From Halobaculum gomorrense (GTDB lineage: Archaea > Halobacteriota > Halobacteria > Halobacteriales > Haloferacaceae), in NCBI RefSeq assembly GCF_900129775.1, contig NZ_FQWV01000002.1, positions 1 to 64,000 of the forward strand: DNA of 64,000 nt. The letters run 5' to 3'. The notes under the pieces were generated by a model, which worked only from the letters and a program-made list of their open reading frames with translations, did no database searches and was not told the origin of the DNA. The position numbers and the translations under genes are program-made. Numbering within the stretch: position 1 is the first letter of the stretch; every line of letters begins with the position of its first letter. Below, one piece after another: positions 10,108 to 19,531 of this stretch.

Positions 10108-10863
10108 ATGGAGCTCTTCGCCGTCCCCGACCTGCCCGAGATCCGGGAGGGGGACGACCTCGGGGCGCTGATCGACGATCGGGTCGACCTCCGGCCCGAC
10201 GACGTGGTCTGCGTCGCCTCGACGGTCGTCTCGAAGGTCGAGGGCCGCGCCTTCGACCTCGACGACTTCCCCGCCGGCCCGCGTGCCAGAGAGATCGCCG
10301 CCCGCCTCTCGGAGATCTCGGGCGACGAGAAGGACCCCCGGTTCGCGCAGGCAGTGCTGGAAGAGTCGACAGAGGTGATCATGGACGCGCCGTTCCTGCT
10401 CACGGAGTCGCGCTTCGGGCACGTCGGCGTCAACGCCGGCATCGACCGCTCGAACGTCCCCGGCCACGACCTCCTTCTGCTCCCGGAGCGCCCCTCCGAC
10501 TCGGCCGAGCGCATCCGATCCGGGCTCTCCGCCGACCGCGTGCTCGTCACCGACACGTGCGGGCGGCCGTTCCGCCACGGCCAGCGCGGCGTCGCGATCG
10601 GCTGGGCCGGCATGGCCCCCGCCCGCGACTGGCGCGGCGAGGCCGACCGCGACGGCCGCGAACTCGGCGTCACCGTTGAGAGCGTCGCCGACGAGCTCGC
10701 GGCCGCCGCTAACCTCGTCGCGGGCGAGGGCGACGGGGGAACCCCGGTGGTCGTCGTCCGCGACTTCGAGTGGGGCGACCACGGCGAGCACGACGCCCAC
10801 TTCCGGGACGTGGACGGCGACCTGATCCGGCAGGCGGTTCGGGGGTGGGAGTTCGATGAGTGA
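10108..10863 (+). CDS. cofE: Coenzyme F420-0:L-glutamate ligase
   Basis: About 251 residues starting at the ATG at 10108 (MELFAVPDLPEIREGDDLG). CofE adds gamma-linked glutamates to F420-0 with GTP. Family signatures include VVSKVEGR near residue 45, the metal/GTP-binding SRFGHVGVNAGIDRSNV, and DTCGRPFRHGQRGVAIGWAG. Length agrees with the stand-alone archaeal CofE. It overlaps the following F420-dependent reductase gene by 8 bases, so cofactor maturation and use are encoded together. A tttgcg box lies about 25 bases upstream. Confidence 0.94.
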   Translation: MELFAVPDLPEIREGDDLGALIDDRVDLRPDDVVCVASTVVSKVEGRAFDLDDFPAGPRAREIAARLSEISGDEKDPRFAQAVLEESTEVIMDAPFLLTESRFGHVGVNAGIDRSNVPGHDLLLLPERPSDSAERIRSGLSADRVLVTDTCGRPFRHGQRGVAIGWAGMAPARDWRGEADRDGRELGVTVESVADELAAAANLVAGEGDGGTPVVVVRDFEWGDHGEHDAHFRDVDGDLIRQAVRGWEFDE

Positions 10864-11893
10864 CGAGGTCGGAGGCGGCGCTCACGCCGCCGACGCGGAC
10901 GCGCCGATGATCGGCGTCGAACTCGCGCCCGAACACTCGGTCGACCGCATGGTCGAGTTGGGGACGCTCGCGGCGGATGCCGGTTTCGACTCGCTGTTCG
11001 TCTCCCACCACTACAACAACCGCGACGCGTTCTCCGTCCTCTCGCGGCTGGCGGCCGCGACGGAGACGGCCCGCCTCGGCCCCGGCGTCGTCAACCCGCT
11101 GGAGTTCCACCCGGCGACGCTCGCCTCGAAGGTGGCGACGCTCGACGAGGCCAGCGGCGGCCGCGCCGTCTTCGGCGTCGGTCCGGGCGACCCCTCCACC
11201 CTCCGGAACCTCGGGCTCGCCGACGACCGCGGGCTCCGACCGGTGCTGGAGGCGTTCAAGACCGCGCAGAAGCTGTGGGCCGGCGAGCGCGTCGACGGCG
11301 GGTCCACGTTCGACGCGGCCGACGCGGGGCTGAATTACGAGCCGCCGCAGGGCGCCGACATCCCGGTGTACGTCGGCGGCGAGGGGCCGCACATGTGCCG
11401 GATGGCGGGCAAGCACGCCGACGGCCTGCTGTTCAACGGCTCGCACCCCGACGACCTCGCGTGGGCCAGAGAGCAAGTCGAGCAGGGCACGGCCGACCGC
11501 CCGGACTCGCGCGGGGGCTTCGACCTCGCGGCCTACGCGGCCGTCAGCGTCGCCGAAGACGCGGCAGCCGCGCGGGAGGCCGCCCGCCCTCCCGTGGCGT
11601 TTATCGCCGCCGGCGCGGCCCCGCCGGTGCTGGAGCGCCACGGGGTCGACGCGGACCTCGCGGGCGACATCGGCGACCTGATCGCCGCCGGAGAGTTCTC
11701 TGAGGCGTTCGAACTGGTCACGCCCGCGATGGTCGACGCCTTCTGCATGGCCGGCGACCCCGAGGCGGTTGCCGAACGGATGGCCGCCGTGCTGGACCAC
11801 GCCGACTCGCTGGTCGTCGGGTCGCCGCTGGGACCGGATCTCGACGCCGCGATCGAGCTGGCGGCCGAGGCGGCCGCCCGCGCGACGACGTGA
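10856..11893 (+). CDS. mer: F420-dependent methylene-tetrahydromethanopterin reductase-like protein
   Basis: 345 residues of the luciferase-like monooxygenase (LLM) superfamily. After a 20-residue acidic N-terminal extension come IGVELAPEHSVDRMVELG, FDSLFVSHHYNNRD, LGPGVVNPLEFHPATLASK and FGVGPGDPSTLRNLG, a pattern of methylene-H4MPT reductases. In haloarchaea, which are not methanogens, the enzyme is thought to serve folate/pterin C1 metabolism. Coupling with cofE supports F420 as cofactor. Confidence 0.88.
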   Translation: MSDEVGGGAHAADADAPMIGVELAPEHSVDRMVELGTLAADAGFDSLFVSHHYNNRDAFSVLSRLAAATETARLGPGVVNPLEFHPATLASKVATLDEASGGRAVFGVGPGDPSTLRNLGLADDRGLRPVLEAFKTAQKLWAGERVDGGSTFDAADAGLNYEPPQGADIPVYVGGEGPHMCRMAGKHADGLLFNGSHPDDLAWAREQVEQGTADRPDSRGGFDLAAYAAVSVAEDAAAAREAARPPVAFIAAGAAPPVLERHGVDADLAGDIGDLIAAGEFSEAFELVTPAMVDAFCMAGDPEAVAERMAAVLDHADSLVVGSPLGPDLDAAIELAAEAAARATT

Positions 11894-11947
11894 TCCGCGA
11901 GAAGTAGCGTCGATCCGACGGTTCGAGCTGTGTCGACGCCGCGCCGT

Positions 11948-12193
11948 TCAGCGCTGGCTGCGGGCGCGCTCGCGCCGGCTCTTCGCCGCGAGGTTGCCGA
12001 TGCCGAACTCGTAGCCGAGCGCGCCGAGCGCGAGGTACCCCAGCACCAGCGACGCGCCGCCGACGAACGCGGCGCCGAACAGGAACGAGACGAACGACAG
12101 CGGGTCCCGGAGCGCCACCTCGGTCACGAAGATGACGATCAGGTCGACGACGCTGGTGACCAGCCGGACGAGGAAGTCGATGACGGTTACCAT
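11948..12193 (-). CDS. Small two-helix membrane protein
   Basis: 81 residues from the ATG at 12193. Two hydrophobic stretches (VTSVVDLIVIFVTEVAL, and FVSFLFGAAFVGGASLVLGY continuing to LALGALG) are followed by a basic tail (KSRRERARSQR), which should lie in the cytoplasm. No domain is recognised. It is convergent with the mer gene (54 bases between stops) and divergent from the zinc-ribbon gene. A longer upstream reading frame exists but has no hydrophobic or conserved character, so I use the short start. Confidence 0.65.
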   Translation of the reverse strand: MVTVIDFLVRLVTSVVDLIVIFVTEVALRDPLSFVSFLFGAAFVGGASLVLGYLALGALGYEFGIGNLAAKSRRERARSQR

Positions 12194-12322
12194 GCCTCGG
12201 GGTCGGCCCCGCGGGGACTTGAGCGTTGATGTGTCCGCGCAGCGAGGCCGGGACCCGTCGCTCGCTCCCGCCGCCGCGGGGCGCTCGCCGGAGTTAACTC
12301 CGCGGCCGCAGAGGTATCGTCC

Positions 12323-12604
12323 GTGCCGGAGGACCACTCGCTGGAGGAGTTCGCGTCGGCCGACCCGGGCGGTTCGACCGACTCGACCGAGCCGAACGAC
12401 GACGCTGTCGATCGCGTCGACGCGGACGGCGACGGCGCCGACACCGACGCCGCCGCCGACGCGACCGCTGACGCGGTCAACCCCGCGGCCCCGACCTACG
12501 ACCACTCGCCGGACGGCGCCGCCTGCGCCGCCTGCGGCGACTCGGTGACGCGCCGCTGGCGCGACGACAGCGACTACGTCTGCGCCGACTGCAAGGAGTG
12601 GTGA
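12323..12604 (+). CDS. Small acidic protein with C-terminal zinc ribbon (DUF7573-like)
   Basis: 93 residues, GTG start. The first 60 residues are Asp/Ala-rich and probably disordered. The C-terminus has CAACGDSVTRRW followed by CADC, a four-cysteine zinc ribbon ending at the last residues (KEW). Such small zinc-finger proteins are common in haloarchaea and have unknown roles. A gaggtatcg element precedes the start closely. Confidence 0.65.
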   Translation: MPEDHSLEEFASADPGGSTDSTEPNDDAVDRVDADGDGADTDAAADATADAVNPAAPTYDHSPDGAACAACGDSVTRRWRDDSDYVCADCKEW

Positions 12605-12667
12605 GGGGCGCATCGCCGCCGCCGGCGACACCGCGGTGCGCTCGCCGCGCCCGCCGCGCCTCCCGCC

Positions 12668-14356
12668 TCACCGCGATCCGTGGCGCTCGAATCCGTCCGC
12701 CAGCGTCGACGCCTCGACCGACAGCACCGTCGGCCGCCCGTGCGGACACGCGTACGGCTGGTCGCACTCGCCGAGCCGCTCGACCAGCCGTCCCGCCGTC
12801 TCGCGATCGAGCGCGTCGCCCGCCTTCAGCGACGGGTGACACGCCAGGTCCGCGAGCAGGGCCTCCCGGAGGGCGTCGGTGCCGCCGCGCCCGCCCGAGT
12901 CGCGGAGGTCGGCGGCGACCCCGCACAGCGCCGCCGCGTCGGCGACGCGCCCCAGCGGCGCCGGCACCGCCGTGACGCGGTAGGTGGTTCCGCCGAAGGG
13001 GTCGACCGAGAAACCGAGCGTCGCGAGGTCCTCGCGGTGCTCCTCCACGGCCGCCGCCGTCGGCGGGTCGAGCGTCACCGTCTCCGCCGGGTCCAACGCG
13101 GCCGACGGCACCGCTTCGTCCGACAGCGCCGTCCGGAGGCGCTCGAAGTTGACGCGCTCGTGGGCGGCGTGCTGGTCGACAACGAGCAGGTCATCGCCGG
13201 CCTCACAGACGACGTACAGGTCCCGGAAGACGCCCAGCACGGTCGCGTCGGCGAACTCGGAGTCGGTTCCCTCGACGGGCGCCAACGAGGAGTCCAGATC
13301 CATCGCCACCTCGCCCGACCGGCGGAGGTCGGCGGTTGTCAGTGCCTCGCACACGCCCGTTTCGACCGCGTCGGCGACGGCGTCGGCACCGCGGATCGCG
13401 ACCCGCGCCTTCGCGGGGTGGACGTTCGGGTCGACCGCCCACGCGGGCAGATCGATGCGGACGACGGCGACCGGTTCGCGGCCGCTCGGGAGGAGACTTC
13501 CGTAGCCGCGGGCGACGGCGCGCCGGAGGGCGTCGTCGCGCACCGGCCGTCCGTTCACCGCGACGTGGACGTGATCGCGCGTCGATCTGGTCGTGGAGGG
13601 GTAACAGAGCCGTCCCTCGACCGCGAGGTTGGCCGCGCGGTCTGCGAGGTCGACGCCGGAGCGGTGGGTGACCGCCGTCGACTCGCCACCGGTCTCGCGG
13701 CCGTACAGCGCGACGAGCGCGTCCCTGAGTCCGGTTCCGGGCGTCGACGCCGTCTCCCGACCGTCGTGTTCGAGCGAGAACGCCACCTCGGGCCGGGCGA
13801 GCGCATACGCCGTGAGCAGTTCCGACACGCGGCCGAACTCCCGGGCGGGCGAGGCCAGCGACTCCCGGCGGGCGGGCCGGTCGCCGAACAGGTCCGTCAC
13901 GACGACCGTGGTGCCGCGGGCGCGTCCGGCGTCCTCGATCCGCTTGTCCCCGTCCGTGATGGTCACGCGCGTCCCAACGGGCGAGCCGTCGCTCGTCACG
14001 AGTTCGATGTCGCCCGCGTCGGCGATCGCCGCCAGCGCCTCGCCGCGAAAGCCCATCGTGGTCGCCTCCCGGAGGTCGTCGGCCGCCCGGATCTTGCTCG
14101 TCGTGTGCGGCTCGACCGCGCGGGCGGCGTCCTCGCGGGCCATCCCGCGGCCGTCGTCGGCGACGCGGACCCGTTCGGTGCCGTCGCCGTCGACCGACAC
14201 GTCGACCCGGTCGGCGCCGGCGTCGAGGGCGTTCTCCACGAGCTCGGCGACCACGCGGGCCGGGCGGGTGATCACCTCGCCGGCGGCGATGCGCTCGACG
14301 GTGGCCTCGGACAGTTCGCGGACCGCGGGGGCGTCGGTCTCGGCGTCGCGGCTCAC
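12668..14356 (-). CDS. mutL: DNA mismatch repair endonuclease MutL
   Basis: 562 residues, GTG start overlapping the mutS stop by 4 bases (GTGA). The N-terminal GHKL ATPase has VAELVENALDAGADRV (motif I), DDGRGM (motif II) and TMGFRGEALAAI (motif III). The C-terminal region carries the metal-dependent nicking motif DQHAAHERVNFE, matching DQHA(X)2E(X)4E, and the accessory ACPHGRPT motif, so strand nicking should be active and no separate MutH is needed. Length is normal for archaeal/bacterial MutL. It is expressed with mutS. Confidence 0.95.
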   Translation of the reverse strand: MSRDAETDAPAVRELSEATVERIAAGEVITRPARVVAELVENALDAGADRVDVSVDGDGTERVRVADDGRGMAREDAARAVEPHTTSKIRAADDLREATTMGFRGEALAAIADAGDIELVTSDGSPVGTRVTITDGDKRIEDAGRARGTTVVVTDLFGDRPARRESLASPAREFGRVSELLTAYALARPEVAFSLEHDGRETASTPGTGLRDALVALYGRETGGESTAVTHRSGVDLADRAANLAVEGRLCYPSTTRSTRDHVHVAVNGRPVRDDALRRAVARGYGSLLPSGREPVAVVRIDLPAWAVDPNVHPAKARVAIRGADAVADAVETGVCEALTTADLRRSGEVAMDLDSSLAPVEGTDSEFADATVLGVFRDLYVVCEAGDDLLVVDQHAAHERVNFERLRTALSDEAVPSAALDPAETVTLDPPTAAAVEEHREDLATLGFSVDPFGGTTYRVTAVPAPLGRVADAAALCGVAADLRDSGGRGGTDALREALLADLACHPSLKAGDALDRETAGRLVERLGECDQPYACPHGRPTVLSVEASTLADGFERHGSR

Positions 14357-17139
14357 GGTCTTCCACCGTCGAGTGTGGCGTCGTCGTCAGTGTCGTCGCG
14401 GTCACCGTCGCCGGCCTCCGCGGCGCGCCGCTGGAGGTCGTGAAGTCGGTTCAGTGCCTCCAGCGGCGTCGTCTCCGCGAGTGGGAGGTCACGGAGGTCA
14501 GCGAGGAGGTCCGCGACCGCGTCGTCGCGGACGGCGGGCGGGCCGGCGTCTTTGTCGCCGTCCCGCTCCCCGTCGCCACGATCGTGCCCGTTCGTCGCCA
14601 CCTCGGCGAGCGTCCGTTGGCCGTCGCCGCCGGCCGCCTCGCCGTCGTCGGTGCCGGCGGGGTCGGGCGGTGACTCGGCGCCGTCGCCCCCGCCGCCCTC
14701 GCGGTCGGCGGCGACAAGGTCGTGTGCGCGGGCGACGACCGGGTCCGGAACGCCCGCCAGCTCCGCGACCTCGACGCCGTACGACGAGGAGGCGGCGCCC
14801 TCGCGGACCCGGTGGAGGAACGTCACCTCGCCGTCGCGCTCGGCCGCCGCGAAGTGGCGGTTCACCACGCGGTCGTACTCGTCGGCCAGGTCCGTCAGTC
14901 CGTGGTAGTGGGTCGCAAAGAGTGTCGTCGCGCCCGTCTCGTCGTGGAGGAACTCGACGGCCGCGCGGGCGATTGCCCGGCCGTCGGTCGTCGACGTGCC
15001 CCGGCCGACCTCGTCGAGTACGACCAGCGAGTCGGCGGTCGCGTCGTGGAGCACGTCCGTCAGCTCGCGCATCTCGCGCATGAACGTCGACTCGCCGCCG
15101 GCGATGTCGTCGCTGGCGCCGACGCGGGTGAACACGCGGTCGACCACGGGGAGGCGCGCGGCGTCGGCGGGCACGAAGGAGCCGGCCTGCGCGAGCACGA
15201 CCGCGAGCGCCACCTGCCGCATGTACGTCGACTTCCCGCTCATGTTCGGCCCGGTGATCAGCGCGACGGTCCCGCGCGGGAGGGCAGCGTCGTTCGGGAC
15301 GAACTCCGCGGCAGTCTCCTCGACCACCGGGTGTCGAGAGCGCTTCAGGCGGATCTCGTCGACGTCCGCGCCGACCTCGGGACGGACGTAGTCGCGCTCG
15401 ACGGCGGCGGTCGCGAGGGCGGCGAGGGCGTCGACGCGGGCGACGGCGTCCGCGAGTGCGCCGATCCGGTCGGACTCGACGGCGACCCCCTCGCGCAGGT
15501 CGACAAACAGCTCGTACTCCAGCGCGTCGGCGCGCTCGTCGGCGCCGAGGATCTCGTCCTCACGGCGTTTCAGCTCGGGCGTGTAGAACCGCTCGGAGTT
15601 CTTCAGCGTCTGGCGGCGGGTGTAGTCGTCGGGCACCTTGTCGAGCTGGCCGTTCGTCACCTCGATGTAGTAGCCGTGGACCTGGGTGTAGCCGACCTCG
15701 AGGGTGTCGATCCCCGTGCGCTCGCGCTCGCGCTCCTCCAGCTCCGCGATCCACTCGCGCCCCTCGCGGGCGGTCGTCCGGATCTCGTCGAGCTCGTCGT
15801 CGTAGCCCGCGCGGATCACGCCGCCGTCGGTGATCTCCTGTGGCGGGTCCTCGGCGACGGCGGCGTCGATCAGCTCGCGGAGGTCGTCAAGCGGGTCGAG
15901 GTCGGCGCGCACGTCCGCGAGCGCGTCGACGCCCGCGAGCGCCTCGCGGACCGCTGGCACCGCCGCGAGCGTGTCGTGGAGCGACCGGAGGTCGCGGGCG
16001 TTCGCCCGCCCGCGGGAGACCCGACCGGCGAGGCGTTCGAGGTCGTACGCCGCCGAGAGCGCCTCGCGGACGTCCTCGCGGACGAGCGTGCGCTCGGCGA
16101 ACGCCGCGACGGCGTCGTGGCGCGCCTCGATGGCCTCGCGGTCGACGAGCGGCCGGCGCAGCCACGCTCGGAGGCGCCGGCGACCCAGCGCCGAGCGCGT
16201 CTCGTCGAGTGTGTCGAACAGCGTCCGTCCGGAGCCGACGTGGTTCTCGAACAGTTCCAGTCCCCTGAGGGCGGTCGCGTCGAGGCGCAGCGACCGCCGC
16301 GGGTCATACCGGCGGACGCGGCGGACGTACTCGAGGGGGCCGTCGTCGCCCTGCGTGTACTCGGCGTACGACAGCAGCGCGCCGGCGGCGACGCGCTCGG
16401 CGGCGTCGAAGCGGTCGGGGTCGGCGTAGCGGTCGAGCACCGCGCCGGCGGCGTCGGGCGCGAACTTGCCGGCGTCTCGCTCGGTGACCATGCAGTCGGC
16501 GCCGTCGACGACGCCGGGGTCGACGCCGGGGCCGCCGAGGAGTTCCGCGGGGTCGATCCGCGCGAGTTCCTCGTCGACGGCGGCGGCGTCGCCGGCCGTG
16601 ACGGCGCACTCGCCGGTCGACACGTCGACGTGGGCGACGCCGTAGGTCGGACCGTCGCGGGCGCCGTCCCCGCCGGCCTCGGCGGCGCTGTCATCGCTTC
16701 CCCCGTCCGCGGTCGCCACGCAGGCGACGTACGTGTTCGACCCCTCCGCGAGCAATTCCTCCTCGACGACCGTGCCGGGCGTGAGCACCTGCGTGACCGC
16801 TCGCTCGACCAGCCCGGAGGCCTCCTCGGGGTCCTCCACCTGGTCGGCGACGGCGACGCGGTACTCGGCGTCGAGCAGGCGCTTCAGGTACTTCGGGGCG
16901 TTGTCGACGGGGATGCCGCAGGCGGTGTAGGTGCCGGTGGAGTCCTCGCGCTCGATCCGAGTGAGCTCGCAGACGCGCGCGACCTCGTCGGCCGCCTCGC
17001 AGAACGCCTTGTAGAAGTCGCCGACGCGAAACAGGACGACCGCGTCGTCGTACCGCTCGGCGACCTCGACGTACTGCGCGAGCATCGGCGTCAGCTCCTC
17101 CCGGCGGTCGAGCATCGTCGCCGGCGCTCCAGTGATCAT
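14353..17139 (-). CDS. mutS: DNA mismatch repair protein MutS
   Basis: 928 residues (start ATG 17139; an in-frame ATG at 17115 is an alternative). Domain order is mismatch-binding, connector, lever/clamp, then ATPase with Walker A GPNMSGKSTYMRQ and the LDEVGRGTSTTDG block, and an acidic disordered stretch (about residues 820-890) before the C-terminal dimer helix. In the mismatch-reading Phe-X-Glu motif the glutamate is replaced: VGDFYKAF, F42-Y43-K44 (codon AAG), where E. coli has FYE. Glutamate contacts the mismatched base in well studied MutS, so specificity may differ. Followed by mutL with a 4-base overlap. Confidence 0.95.
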   Translation of the reverse strand: MITGAPATMLDRREELTPMLAQYVEVAERYDDAVVLFRVGDFYKAFCEAADEVARVCELTRIEREDSTGTYTACGIPVDNAPKYLKRLLDAEYRVAVADQVEDPEEASGLVERAVTQVLTPGTVVEEELLAEGSNTYVACVATADGGSDDSAAEAGGDGARDGPTYGVAHVDVSTGECAVTAGDAAAVDEELARIDPAELLGGPGVDPGVVDGADCMVTERDAGKFAPDAAGAVLDRYADPDRFDAAERVAAGALLSYAEYTQGDDGPLEYVRRVRRYDPRRSLRLDATALRGLELFENHVGSGRTLFDTLDETRSALGRRRLRAWLRRPLVDREAIEARHDAVAAFAERTLVREDVREALSAAYDLERLAGRVSRGRANARDLRSLHDTLAAVPAVREALAGVDALADVRADLDPLDDLRELIDAAVAEDPPQEITDGGVIRAGYDDELDEIRTTAREGREWIAELEERERERTGIDTLEVGYTQVHGYYIEVTNGQLDKVPDDYTRRQTLKNSERFYTPELKRREDEILGADERADALEYELFVDLREGVAVESDRIGALADAVARVDALAALATAAVERDYVRPEVGADVDEIRLKRSRHPVVEETAAEFVPNDAALPRGTVALITGPNMSGKSTYMRQVALAVVLAQAGSFVPADAARLPVVDRVFTRVGASDDIAGGESTFMREMRELTDVLHDATADSLVVLDEVGRGTSTTDGRAIARAAVEFLHDETGATTLFATHYHGLTDLADEYDRVVNRHFAAAERDGEVTFLHRVREGAASSSYGVEVAELAGVPDPVVARAHDLVAADREGGGGDGAESPPDPAGTDDGEAAGGDGQRTLAEVATNGHDRGDGERDGDKDAGPPAVRDDAVADLLADLRDLPLAETTPLEALNRLHDLQRRAAEAGDGDRDDTDDDATLDGGRP

Positions 17140-17281
17140 CGTCGTTGGTTGCCAGCGGGCGGGCGAGCGGCGAAAGGGTTTCGCACCGGGTCGGTCCGCC
17201 TTGCGGCGGTCTGCTCCGTCCCGCTCTCCGTTGGCTCTGCCGGGACGGCGTGGTGGCGCCGCGGCGCGACCGCGTCGCCGT

Positions 17282-19531
17282 TCAGATCCCGATCCCGTCG
17301 TCGCCGGCGGCGTCCCACTCCCAGTGTTCGCCGGTCAGGCGGGCCGACGAGCGCCGCACGCCCGCGTCGTCGAGTCCCTCGGCGTCGGTGAAGCCGTACG
17401 TCGGCGGCTCGTACTCGTTGGGGTCGGTGAACGCCTCGTTCCTGCGGAACCGCCGCGCGACCAACAGGACGGGCGTGCCGCCGGCCGCCTCGCCCGACAG
17501 CTCCCGGAGTTGCTCCAGTCGGTACCACTGCGGGACGCGCTCGCGGAGCTTCTCACCGAAGCGGGTGTCGCGGAAGCGGCCGGCGACGCGCAGCGCGAGC
17601 GTGCCGTTCTCCGCGAGCCAGTCGCTCGCGCGCTCGACGTACAGCGCGGACGTGTCGTAGGTGTAGTACGCCGCCTCGTACTCGGCGTACGCGTCGGCGA
17701 CCGGGCCGTCGGCCACGTCGCGCCGCAGCGTCGCCGGGGGCGCCCCGACCACGTAGTCGTAGTCCTCGCGCGCCAGCGGGGCCGGCGCGCCGTCGCCGGC
17801 GTCGCCCTCCCGGATCAGCGGGTCGCTGCAGTACACCGGGAGCGGGTCGAGGGCCACACCCGGGTCCGTAGACCGCGCGGCCCGGTAGTCGCCGAGCAGC
17901 CGCAACAGCAGCCGCGTCTCGGTCACGCGACACGCCAGCGGGTCCGGGCTGGCGCCCGTCAGCCGCTCCCGGACGGCCCGCAGTCGCTCGACCGGCTCGG
18001 CGTCTGCGAGCCCGGACCGGAGCCGGTCGGCGGCCGCGAGCAGGTACCGGCCGTCGCCGACGGCGGGGTCGAGCAGGTCGCCGCCGAGCGGGGTCGCCTC
18101 GGCGTCCGCGTCCGCACTCCCGCCCGATCGCGCTCCGGCGTCGGCGTCCGCGGCCGCCGAGGCGCCGTAGCCGGCGGCGTCGAGCAGCGCCTCGGGCAGC
18201 GGGTCCGGCGCGGCGGGGTCGGTGTCGACGCCGTGCAGCCCCGCCACCGACAGCAGGCGGTCGTACGCGGCGACCGCGCGGCCGTGGTCGCCGTCGAACG
18301 AGAAGTGATCGAGGTAGCCGACCGTCCGTGCGAGCGCCTCGCAGACGCCGTCGTCGTCGAGCGCCCACCCGGCGAGGTCCGGCGCGCGCCGGTCGTACAC
18401 CGCGGTCCGTCGCTCCCGGGCCAGCGCCAGCAGGTCGCCGGCGTCGCGGTCGACGCCGGCCTCTTCGGCGAACGCCGTCAGGCGGTCGAGCGCGTCGCCC
18501 GTCGCGGCCGCTGCGACGAGGTCCGCGCCGGCGAACACCCGGTCGAGCAGCGCCTCCTCGACCACCTGGAAGGCGACGACCCGGGCGAACGCGCGGCGGT
18601 TCTCCGAGGGCGTGAAGCCCGTCCGCCCGGCGCCGCGGACCCACGTGCCGTAGGCGGCCCGCAGCGCCCGCGCGTCGGCGTGGGCGCGCTCGTGAGCGAG
18701 CAGTCGCGCCCGGGCGGGCCCGGCGGCGGTCTCGTCGCCGTCGCCGCGCCGGGCCGCGCGGACGGCGTCCCGAAGCTCGGCCGCGCGCTCGTCGTAGCCC
18801 TCGATGTCGTCGACGAGCCGCGCCTGTGCCGCCTCGACCGCTGGCGCGAGCAGGTCGGTCAGGCAGTCGCGCAGCGTCCCCACGAGCGTGTTCAGCCCGT
18901 CGTCGTCGGCGACGGAGCGGCGCGCGGGCGCGCCGGTGTTCCCGGTTCCGGCGTCGCCGTCGGCGTCGACGGCGGACACCTCCGCCGGCCGCAGCGCCGT
19001 CAGCTTCGCAACCGCAAGCTGCTGGGCCGGGCGGAGCGTCTGCGAGAGGCGCCCGCTGCGGCCGGCGGCGACGATCCGCGCCAGCGGGATCTCGGTGTGG
19101 GTGACAGCCGTCACGCCGGCGACCGTGCGGCGCTCGTCCGCGCCCTCGCCCTTGGCCTCGTCGGGCTCGACGCGCTCGAAGACGAGCAGCCGGTCGAAGC
19201 CGCCGGCCGCGACGTACCGCACGGTCGGCTCGGCGCTGGCGGCCTCGAACGCCGCGAACACCGCGGCGCCCACGTCGTCGGCGTCGCGCCCGGCGGCGGC
19301 GAACGTCACCGCCACGTCGCCGTCGGCGTCACGGACCCGCGCGACGCGCCCGTCGAGGTCGTACGCGGTCGGGTCGTACCCGAGCACGTCGCCGAACAGC
19401 GCCGCACACAGCGTCGCCGCGACGGTCTCGGCGCCGGCGTCGGCGCCAAGCGTCGCCTCGGCCCGGTCGGCCGCCTCGACGACGCGCTCTACGAAGCCCT
19501 GTCCGTACGAACCGTGTGGGGCACCTGACAT
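17282..19531 (-). CDS. Large protein resembling a type IIG/Eco57I-like DNA methyltransferase with degenerate catalytic motif
   Basis: 749 residues from the ATG at 19531. The C-terminal half reads like an N6-adenine methyltransferase of the Eco57I/type IIG group: motif I-like LLDPAVGDGRYLLAAADRL (D488 onward), a segment YCSDPLIREGD, and a motif-IV-like YDYVVGAPPATL where the usual NPPY is APPA (A597-P598-P599-A600). After this come LRVAGRFRDTRFGEKLRERV and a C-terminal target-reading-like region. The N-terminal 200 residues contain a nuclease-domain-like stretch without clear catalytic residues. It lies 142 bases upstream of mutS on the same strand. As written it should not methylate DNA; a binding role is possible. 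Confidence 0.55.
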   Translation of the reverse strand: MSGAPHGSYGQGFVERVVEAADRAEATLGADAGAETVAATLCAALFGDVLGYDPTAYDLDGRVARVRDADGDVAVTFAAAGRDADDVGAAVFAAFEAASAEPTVRYVAAGGFDRLLVFERVEPDEAKGEGADERRTVAGVTAVTHTEIPLARIVAAGRSGRLSQTLRPAQQLAVAKLTALRPAEVSAVDADGDAGTGNTGAPARRSVADDDGLNTLVGTLRDCLTDLLAPAVEAAQARLVDDIEGYDERAAELRDAVRAARRGDGDETAAGPARARLLAHERAHADARALRAAYGTWVRGAGRTGFTPSENRRAFARVVAFQVVEEALLDRVFAGADLVAAAATGDALDRLTAFAEEAGVDRDAGDLLALARERRTAVYDRRAPDLAGWALDDDGVCEALARTVGYLDHFSFDGDHGRAVAAYDRLLSVAGLHGVDTDPAAPDPLPEALLDAAGYGASAAADADAGARSGGSADADAEATPLGGDLLDPAVGDGRYLLAAADRLRSGLADAEPVERLRAVRERLTGASPDPLACRVTETRLLLRLLGDYRAARSTDPGVALDPLPVYCSDPLIREGDAGDGAPAPLAREDYDYVVGAPPATLRRDVADGPVADAYAEYEAAYYTYDTSALYVERASDWLAENGTLALRVAGRFRDTRFGEKLRERVPQWYRLEQLRELSGEAAGGTPVLLVARRFRRNEAFTDPNEYEPPTYGFTDAEGLDDAGVRRSSARLTGEHWEWDAAGDDGIGI

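Noticed and set aside
14722-17391. 889-codon open frame on the plus strand
   Set aside because: Antisense to mutS, whose motifs are unmistakable. The frame is open only because of high GC; its product is Arg/Val/Gly-rich without domains.
17132-19528. 798-codon open frame on the plus strand
   Set aside because: Antisense to the methyltransferase-like gene; composition is Arg/Gly/Val-rich and no motif is found.
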